A stretch of DNA of 38,414 nucleotides from Flavobacteriales bacterium (GTDB lineage: Bacteria > Bacteroidota > Bacteroidia > Flavobacteriales_D > Sanyastnellaceae). Both the position numbers and the translations under genes were made by a program. Of this stretch, positions 33,518 through 38,414 are shown piece by piece; position 1 is the first letter of the stretch; every line of letters starts with the position of its first letter. Below the pieces are notes generated by a model. The model saw only the letters and a program-made list of their open reading frames with translations, searched no databases and was not told where the DNA came from. The stretch covers positions 1 to 38,414 of the forward strand of contig DQKQ01000007.1 of the NCBI GenBank assembly GCA_015660615.1, written 5' to 3'.

Positions 33518-34282
33518 TTATATATGTGGAAATAATGCATAATACCCTTTGAGGGTCAAATTTGAATCTGCGAATTTCGGCTCTACTCGGCCGAGTTCCA
33601 AAAATGAACTGTCACCTCCTGTTAAAATAACCCCAATCCCGCTATACTGCTCTCTTAATACCTGCCATCTTCCGATTATTTCTGCACTAATTCCGTCTGC
33701 AGCACCTTTAATTTGAGCTTCTTCGGATGATAATCCAGTCGTTTCGCCTTTAAAAGGGCCCTTTTTATTCCAGACATCCTTTTTCACCTCCTTCAACGCT
33801 GCAGTTCCGATTCTCATAGAATCAAGCCTCAAAGAAATACCTGGAGCTATAGCCCCTCCTAAGTGAGTTCCATCAACGACTAAATCAAACGTAACACATG
33901 TCCCAACATCGACAATTAGCCAAGCATTACATGTAAGAGCCTCATCAATTACACCCTCTTGTATCGCAAAGGCATTTGCAACTCTATCTGTACCTAAAGA
34001 TCCAGGGTTAGTTACGTTTGTTCTTAAAGGATGAGAATCTCCATGTCTTAGTTGGGTGACATTTCCTTTAGATTTTAATAATTCGAGAGTATCGTTAGAC
34101 CAATTACCACTACCTGTGATAAGTATTTCAATACTCGTTGTGTCAGCTTTAGGAAGGTTTAAATCTGTCAATTCTACTCCTACATTAGTTGTTGTAACGT
34201 TTATCAGTACGTCATCTTTAAATTCTCCGATTTTCCATCTAGAGTTTCCTTTTTCGATAATCCAAACCCGCTTCACTCCCAT
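33518..34282 (-). CDS. coaX: Type III pantothenate kinase
   Basis: 254 residues, usual length. CoaX phosphorylates pantothenate, the first step of coenzyme A synthesis, without the feedback control of type I enzymes. The ASKHA-fold segments are visible: IIEKGNSRWKIGEF at the N terminus (ATP phosphate loop; usually DxGNT, here with Glu for the first Asp), GSLGTDRVANAFA (usually GADR), VDVGTCVTFDLV with the metal Asp, and GGAIAPGISLRLDSM. A late GVILTGGDSSFLE completes the ATP site. It starts inside the end of gldD (10-base overlap). The two motif changes are conservative; activity is expected. Confidence 0.9.
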   Translation of the reverse strand: MGVKRVWIIEKGNSRWKIGEFKDDVLINVTTTNVGVELTDLNLPKADTTSIEILITGSGNWSNDTLELLKSKGNVTQLRHGDSHPLRTNVTNPGSLGTDRVANAFAIQEGVIDEALTCNAWLIVDVGTCVTFDLVVDGTHLGGAIAPGISLRLDSMRIGTAALKEVKKDVWNKKGPFKGETTGLSSEEAQIKGAADGISAEIIGRWQVLREQYSGIGVILTGGDSSFLELGRVEPKFADSNLTLKGYYALFPHI

Positions 34283-34860
34283 GATATTGTTGACATTAAT
34301 TGTTCAATATCTCTTAAGAGTCTATCTGTTACAGGAGCTGTACTGTCAGAGTTAATTGCACGGTCAAAATAGAGAGAGCCTCTTAGAAAATTATCAGTAC
34401 TGTCAGTTACAAAAAACTGTATAGGTGTTGCGACAGGTCCTTCTAGGTGGTAAAGCACTCCGGTGGTGTGATTTTCACTCTTGCCAGCTCCCTCAACTCT
34501 AATTCGACTAATTCCGCTTGCCTTCATGTCGTGACTGAAAACCAATTCCTGTGCATCAATCATAAGTGATTCAAGGTTGTTGTTTATAGGAACATCCGTG
34601 CAATGAAGCCTTGCATTAAAGTCTGAAAACCTAAGATTAAACCAACAATATTCACCCGACTTGTCTGAGTTTACTGTCTCAAGATGACTATAAATAGGTA
34701 TTTCAAAACTTGAACCACATTTCGTTGTGTCCATAATAAAATCTTGATTAGGTAATGTGATTTTAAAATATCCTTTTTGCCTAGGAATAGGTGGAGAGTG
34801 ACATCCAATTAAAGCAGAAATCAACAAGGCATAAATGAGATGAAATCCTATTTGCTTCAT
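34273..34860 (-). CDS. gldD: Gliding motility lipoprotein GldD
   Basis: 195 residues with a lipobox ALIGC (Cys20). The mature start has PRQKGYFKITLPNQ, the hallmark of GldD. GldD is required for gliding and for secretion through the type IX system in Flavobacterium, though its molecular role is unclear. Its ATG overlaps the gldE stop (ATGA) and its end overlaps coaX. The gldE-gldD pair is a known arrangement in Flavobacteria. No other gliding or type IX gene lies in the window, so motility itself cannot be judged here. Confidence 0.92.
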   Translation of the reverse strand: MKQIGFHLIYALLISALIGCHSPPIPRQKGYFKITLPNQDFIMDTTKCGSSFEIPIYSHLETVNSDKSGEYCWFNLRFSDFNARLHCTDVPINNNLESLMIDAQELVFSHDMKASGISRIRVEGAGKSENHTTGVLYHLEGPVATPIQFFVTDSTDNFLRGSLYFDRAINSDSTAPVTDRLLRDIEQLMSTISWE

Positions 34861-36206
34861 TCATCTTTGAGTTTATCATTTTTTAAATAAGTTTCAGTGT
34901 CTTCCTGATCTAACGGTTTAAGAATAATTTTAACCCGATCTATCAATTTGTTATTACCGGCATCAATCATTAAAGTAAGTCCGTCAAAGACGATATATTC
35001 TCTAATACGTGGTATTTTCCCAGCTTGTTCAATAATAAATCCCCCGAGTGTATCACTTTCTCCCTTAGCTTCTTCCCAGACCTCTTCGTCGAGTTTTAAA
35101 ATTCGATAAAAATCTATTAGCGCAGTTTTACCCTCCATTAAATATGTTATATCATCTAAACGAGAATAAGCTATTTCTTCGGCATCAAACTCATCAGTTA
35201 TATCGCCAACAATTTCCTCTAACACATCTTCTAATGTGATGAGTCCGCTAGTACCACCGTATTCATCAACAACAAGAGCCATATGAACTTTTCGAGTTTG
35301 GAATTCTAGAAGTAAATCATCTATCATCATGTTCTCAGGAATGAAAAAGGGTTCACGCAAGAGGTTGTTCCAAGGCGCGGCATCTAAATTAAGTAGAGGT
35401 ATAAGATCTTTTACATGAAGAACTCCAACGACTTCATCGATAGACCCTTTGTGAATAGGTATTCTTGAATATCCGCTTGCGACTACCGATGCCCTTAATA
35501 CAGGCCATGACTCTTTAAGTGTGAATGATGTAACATCTGTTCTGGGTGTCATTACTTGTTTAGCGTCTTTATCGCCAAACTTGACTATGCGTTCTAGAAT
35601 CTCAGCCTCCTCTGTTGACCTTTCAGTACTGTCAGTTAATTTGAGCACATTTTCCAGATCTTTAGCAGATATATCTTGTGGAGGGCGAACTAAATTTTTA
35701 TCTACTCTTTTTCCGATTAAAACTAAAGGTTTCCAAATCGGTTTAAGAATTTTTTTACAAACTAAAAGTGTGCGGGACATAAATTTTGCTACTAAGACGT
35801 TGTGTGACGTAGCAAATAATTTAGGGATTACTTCACCAAATAATACAAGTAGTAGGGTTACTCCAGCTATGTGAATTCCTATAACAATCCAAGGATTATT
35901 AGGGTCAACCGGAAAAATTTGTTGAGCAGTTACCGTCGCAATTAGTACAATAGCAACGTTGATTAAGTTGTTTAAAACAAGTATGGTGGCAAGTAGATGT
36001 CTTGGACCATCCTTATAGTTGGGCTCTCTAAGAAGCTTTAATACATTAGATGAGGATGATTTAGAGTCTTCCTCTAACGAGCTTATGTCAGTGGGTTTTA
36101 GAGAGAAGAACGCGACTTCTGATCCTGAAATCAGCGCACTTAAAAAAAGAAGAACGGCAATCAACCCTGTCTCGAGGTATGGGTAAGAAATAAAAGAGAT
36201 AATCAC
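34857..36206 (-). CDS. gldE: Gliding motility-associated protein GldE (CNNM/CBS family)
   Basis: 449 residues. A CNNM/DUF21 membrane domain (about 10-190; LSALISGSEVAFFSL) is followed by a CBS pair (about 215-335; VMTPRTDVTSF, GVLHVKDLIPL, VVDEYGGTSGLITLEDVLEE) and a CorC_HlyC domain. In Flavobacterium johnsoniae gldE sits before gldD and extra GldE can suppress some gldD defects, which supports the name from position. The start is GTG at 36206, overlapping the ssb stop as GTGA; no ATG precedes the first helix. A second protein of the same architecture is encoded at 28588-29865. Confidence 0.9.
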   Translation of the reverse strand: MIISFISYPYLETGLIAVLLFLSALISGSEVAFFSLKPTDISSLEEDSKSSSSNVLKLLREPNYKDGPRHLLATILVLNNLINVAIVLIATVTAQQIFPVDPNNPWIVIGIHIAGVTLLLVLFGEVIPKLFATSHNVLVAKFMSRTLLVCKKILKPIWKPLVLIGKRVDKNLVRPPQDISAKDLENVLKLTDSTERSTEEAEILERIVKFGDKDAKQVMTPRTDVTSFTLKESWPVLRASVVASGYSRIPIHKGSIDEVVGVLHVKDLIPLLNLDAAPWNNLLREPFFIPENMMIDDLLLEFQTRKVHMALVVDEYGGTSGLITLEDVLEEIVGDITDEFDAEEIAYSRLDDITYLMEGKTALIDFYRILKLDEEVWEEAKGESDTLGGFIIEQAGKIPRIREYIVFDGLTLMIDAGNNKLIDRVKIILKPLDQEDTETYLKNDKLKDE

Positions 36207-36559
36207 TTCGGTAAGGAATTATCGCTTTTTTTATCTAACATCTGCATATTGTCCCCCACAATTTCAGTTGAGTAGTGAGTTATGCCTTGCTTGTCTTCCC
36301 ACTCTTTTGTTCTTAGTTTGCCTTCTATGTAGACTTGGGAACCTTTTCTTAGATATCTTTCAGCAGTCTCAGCTAGACCTCTCCATAGAGTTATTTTGTG
36401 CCACTCAGTGCGGGTTGTCTTTTCCCCAGTTCTTTTATCATTATAAGTCTCAGAGGTTGCAACAGAGAGCGAGCTGACAGCTGTATTGTTAGTCGTATAG
36501 CGTGTTTCAGGGTCTTTCCCGAGGTTGCCCACGATAATAACTTTATTGATTCCTGCCAT
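36203..36559 (-). CDS. ssb: Single-stranded DNA-binding protein
   Basis: 118 residues from ATG 36559, where the family start MAGINKVIIVGNLGKDPE begins. The frame stays open upstream to ATG 36700, but those 47 residues are not SSB-like. The OB fold is complete (SSLSVATSETY, TEWHKITLWRGLAETAERYLRKGSQVYIEGKL, WEDKQGITHYSTEI). The usual flexible tail is very short, and the acidic tip (DDDIPF-like) that recruits partner proteins is replaced by NSLPK. It is translationally coupled to gldE by a GTGA overlap. It probably binds DNA normally but may recruit partners poorly. Confidence 0.93.
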   Translation of the reverse strand: MAGINKVIIVGNLGKDPETRYTTNNTAVSSLSVATSETYNDKRTGEKTTRTEWHKITLWRGLAETAERYLRKGSQVYIEGKLRTKEWEDKQGITHYSTEIVGDNMQMLDKKSDNSLPK

Positions 36560-36663
36560 GTAAGCGAAGTTAAGTATTCTTGTCGAGTTCGCACATTTTT
36601 CAACAACTTTTAATAGAAAGTCGTTCAGGTGTTTCATATTCAAAGGAATAGGTGTATTTTTGC

Positions 36664-36682
36664 GTCCCCTTTCGTGGGGGAC
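36664..36682. promoter_or_regulatory. GC-rich hairpin between ssb and HU genes
   Basis: GTCCCC (36664-36669) and GGGGAC (36677-36682) form a perfect 6-pair stem with a 7-base loop, in otherwise AT-rich DNA. No gene ends nearby on either strand, so it is unlikely to be a terminator. It could be a leader element of either divergent transcript. Function unknown. Confidence 0.4.
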
Positions 36683-36735
36683 TTTATGATATGTTGTCAT
36701 AGAGTGTTATTTATCAAGGAACTACAATTTAAAAG

Positions 36736-37023
36736 ATGACAAAAGCCGATATCGTAAGTCAGATAGCTGACAAGACAGGAATGGAAAAGCACGATGTTCA
36801 ACTGACAGTTGAGGCATTTATGCGAACAGTACGTGATAATATTGAGAGTGGAGAAAATGTATATCTCCGTGGATTTGGATCTTTCATTGTAAAGAAGAGA
36901 GCTGCAAAGACTGGAAGGAACATCTTAGCTAGAAAGTCTATCCGTATACCTGCTCATAACATCCCCGCATTTAAGCCTGCAAAGGATTTTGTTGAGAATG
37001 TAAAATCTAACGTCCCTGTTTAA
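36736..37023 (+). CDS. HU/IHF family DNA-binding protein
   Basis: 95 residues, the standard HU size. N-terminal helices (MTKADIVSQIADKTGMEKHDV) are followed by the beta-arm region: NVYLRGFGSFIVKKRAAKTGRN is the family signature, and the arm tip carries the intercalating proline in RIPAHNIPAFKP. It bends and compacts DNA and helps nucleoid organisation. It is divergent from ssb and 12 bases before a TPR lipoprotein gene, then ribonuclease E/G further on, an order often seen in Bacteroidota. Whether it is a homodimer (HU) or a partner of another subunit cannot be told. Confidence 0.94.
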   Translation: MTKADIVSQIADKTGMEKHDVQLTVEAFMRTVRDNIESGENVYLRGFGSFIVKKRAAKTGRNILARKSIRIPAHNIPAFKPAKDFVENVKSNVPV

Positions 37024-37035
37024 GAAATAAGATTT

Positions 37036-37539
37036 ATGAAAATCTTTCAGATAATAATATTTTCTTCAACTCTTTCATTTGCTAGTTGCGGGTCTTATGC
37101 GTCTTCGGATGTAGATGCCCAACAAATTGTTGTTAGTGAGGAAATAATATTGGAAAACAATCTGATTGATGAAGCTATAAAAATTATTGAAGGTGCAGGC
37201 CCACCTATGCAAGGGATTGGGACTTTACTTTTATATGCTGATTCTGATTCACCTAGCGTTAAGGCTAACTTTTGGTTAGGTAAGTTTGGTGTTCAAAGTC
37301 AACAACTAGAAAAAGCAAAAGCCCGATTTTTAAAAGTTTTAGAAATTGATCCAGAGCATAAAGAAGCATTTATAAATCTACTTAATCTATATGTTAAGAT
37401 GGAAGATTTTAATGCTGCTGCTGAATTATATAGAAAATATCCATATCTAAAGTCAGATTCGCTATTGACGAAAGACTTAGAGGAAAGTATTAACAGATTG
37501 GAATCCAACATCAGTGTGGTGTCTGGACCTAACGAATAA
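37036..37539 (+). CDS. Small TPR-containing lipoprotein
   Basis: 167 residues. A signal peptide ends in the lipobox SFASC (Cys19). The mature protein is helical, with one or two TPR units (ANFWLGKFGVQSQQLEKAKA, VLEIDPEHKEAFINLLNLYV, AAELYRKYPYLKSD), so it may be a small envelope scaffold. It lies 12 bases after the HU gene and 10 bases before the tiny basic protein gene, so all three are probably on one message. Specific role unknown. Confidence 0.78.
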   Translation: MKIFQIIIFSSTLSFASCGSYASSDVDAQQIVVSEEIILENNLIDEAIKIIEGAGPPMQGIGTLLLYADSDSPSVKANFWLGKFGVQSQQLEKAKARFLKVLEIDPEHKEAFINLLNLYVKMEDFNAAAELYRKYPYLKSDSLLTKDLEESINRLESNISVVSGPNE

Positions 37540-37549
37540 ATTATTTGTC

Positions 37550-37642
37550 ATGCCAAGCGGAAAAAAGCGCAAGCGTCATAAAATGTCTACGCACAAGCGT
37601 AAAAAGAGATTACGTAAGAATCGTCACAAGAAGAAGAAGTAA
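37550..37642 (+). CDS. 30-residue bS22/AURKAIP1-COX24-like basic protein
   Basis: ATG CCA ... TAA encodes 30 residues, of which about two thirds are Lys, Arg or His (it opens MPSGKKRKRHKMSTHKRKKR). This matches the short AURKAIP1/COX24-domain proteins annotated in Bacteroidota beside ribonuclease E/G; the domain is shared with the mitochondrial small-subunit protein and mycobacterial bS22, so a small ribosomal-subunit role is likely. It begins 10 bases after the TPR lipoprotein gene and is followed by a hairpin. Its size makes automatic gene finders miss it. Confidence 0.85.
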   Translation: MPSGKKRKRHKMSTHKRKKRLRKNRHKKKK

Positions 37643-37647
37643 TCATT

Positions 37648-37695
37648 TCTCTGAGCTGCTTGGTTTAAGAAGCAGCTAAGAGACGTGTAATTTTT
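37648..37695 (+). terminator. Strong hairpin between the bS22-like gene and ribonuclease E/G gene
   Basis: TCTCT (37648-37652), one mismatch, AGCTGCTT (37654-37661), an 8-base loop, AAGCAGCT (37670-37677), one mismatch, AGAGA (37679-37683): a 13-pair stem with a single internal mismatch. A T5 run is at 37691-37695, 7 bases after the stem, too far for a classic terminator. It may be an attenuator, or a leader structure through which ribonuclease E/G controls its own message, as known for E. coli rne. Confidence 0.6.
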
Positions 37696-37731
37696 GTTTG
37701 CCTAGTTGATATAGGCTTCAATTTATATACG

Positions 37732-38414
37732 TTGAAATCAGAATTGATAATTAATTCAACCTCAAAAGGGGTTGAGTTAGCCGTTCTTGAAGAAGGTAAG
37801 CTAGTTGAGCTTCACCGTGATCCAGGTGAGATTTCCTATAGAGTAGGAGACATCTATTTGGGTCGAGTAAGGAAGGTACTTCCGAATCTTAATGCTGGGT
37901 TTATTGATGTAGGTTATGATAGAGATGCATTTTTGCATCACAGTGACTTAGGAGCTCAATTTAAAACTCAACAGAAATGGACAAAGCTTGTCATGTCTGG
38001 CAAGCTACCTGTGAGTAGCATCGAGAAATTTAAGCTCGAATCTAAAATTGATAAGAAGGGGCAGATGAAGGACTACGTAAGTTCTTCTCAGCTCGTTATG
38101 GTTCAAGTTTCAAAAGAACCAATTAGCACTAAAGGACCTAGGTTAACTGCTGAGGTTACTTTGCCGGGCAGATTTTTAGTTCTAGTGCCCTTCTCGGATA
38201 AAGTAAACCTATCTTCTCGTATCAAAAGTGAGAAGGAAAGGAATCGACTTTCTAGTCTTATAAAGAGTATTCGCCCGCCTGGATTTGGGATTATTGTACG
38301 AACAGTAGCTCAGGAGAAAGGATCAGCGGATTTACATAGTGATTTGTCAGATTTAATCAAGCGTTGGGAAGAGCTTTTTAATGGTCTAATAAGAGCAAAG
38401 CCAGGAAAGAGAAT
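37732..38414 (+). CDS. rng: Ribonuclease E/G family protein (5' part, cut by window)
   Basis: About 227 residues are present and the frame runs off the window. The start is TTG at 37732, placed by the family opening KSELIINSTSKGVELAVLEEGKLVELHRD; no ATG is available in the right place. The S1 RNA-binding domain begins at about 38 (VGDIYLGRVRKVLPNLNAGFIDV, then AFLHHSDLG) with a lineage-type insertion (about 85-120), and the 5'-sensor/RNase H-like region follows (TLPGRFLVLVPFSDKVNLSSRI, PPGFGIIVRTVA). The enzyme cuts single-stranded AU-rich RNA in rRNA processing and mRNA decay. The catalytic Asp residues lie beyond the window. A strong hairpin 48 bases upstream may regulate it. Confidence 0.92.
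   Translation, partial: MKSELIINSTSKGVELAVLEEGKLVELHRDPGEISYRVGDIYLGRVRKVLPNLNAGFIDVGYDRDAFLHHSDLGAQFKTQQKWTKLVMSGKLPVSSIEKFKLESKIDKKGQMKDYVSSSQLVMVQVSKEPISTKGPRLTAEVTLPGRFLVLVPFSDKVNLSSRIKSEKERNRLSSLIKSIRPPGFGIIVRTVAQEKGSADLHSDLSDLIKRWEELFNGLIRAKPGKR

Noticed and set aside
36560..36700. 47-residue N-terminal extension of SSB
   Set aside because: The SSB family begins at MAGINKV; the upstream residues are not SSB-like and cross the hairpin. I considered a MutY C-terminal remnant but found no recognisable motif.
1..38414. CRISPR arrays, insertion sequences, prophage genes, integrases, toxin-antitoxin or restriction genes
   Set aside because: None found by reading both strands; gene content is core housekeeping and envelope functions with even base use.

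Overview
The window looks like core chromosome of a marine-type Bacteroidota, most likely order Flavobacteriales. This rests on five signs: the gliding genes gldE and gldD; a RecQ that has lost most of its zinc cysteines; promoter-like TAnnTTTG elements; few convincing Shine-Dalgarno sequences; and signal peptides that end directly before glutamine. The DNA is AT-rich and tightly packed, with many 1-10 base gene overlaps. I see no insertion sequence, prophage, CRISPR array or rRNA operon. Both ends cut through genes (a DUF5686-type outer membrane protein on the left, ribonuclease E/G on the right). No gene-free stretch exceeds 300 bases.

Left part (1-11.3 kb): a leftward kdsD-tatC-DUF5686 run diverges from rightward recQ. 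recQ meets tail to tail a leftward run encoding a large propeller/beta-barrel outer membrane protein, a half-size TSUP permease and an M20 amidohydrolase. A metallo-beta-lactamase-fold hydrolase follows on the plus strand and ends in a compact terminator.

Middle (11.3-20.3 kb): a leftward block runs pheT, acyltransferase, double-VOC protein, phoB-like, phoR-like, then a 110-base gap, then a PiT-family transporter and an ACR3 arsenite exporter. The gap holds two CTTAAC repeats 11 bases apart, a good candidate Pho box over the promoter of PiT-ACR3. Upstream of pheT, a perfect inverted repeat places two TAACTTTG promoter elements back to back, one firing into pheT and the other into tRNA-Pro(GGG).

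Right part (20.3-38.4 kb): a small conserved protein, a lipoprotein, a cyclophilin lipoprotein and pheS; then a long leftward run, in transcription order ssb, gldE, gldD, coaX, outer membrane protein, TPR protein, lptC, small membrane protein, CNNM/CorC protein, ppiD, threonine dehydrogenase, cysS, glutaminyl-cyclase-like lipoprotein. Divergent from ssb are HU, a TPR lipoprotein, a 30-residue very basic bS22/COX24-like protein and ribonuclease E/G, the last preceded by a strong leader hairpin.

Together the genes serve envelope building (LPS precursor and export, outer membrane protein folding, gliding lipoproteins, protein export), translation (pheS, pheT, cysS, tRNA-Pro) and phosphate response. 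The most interesting points are the candidate Pho-controlled phosphate/arsenite transporter pair, the shared divergent promoter, and the glutaminyl-cyclase gene near four exported proteins whose predicted mature ends are all glutamine.
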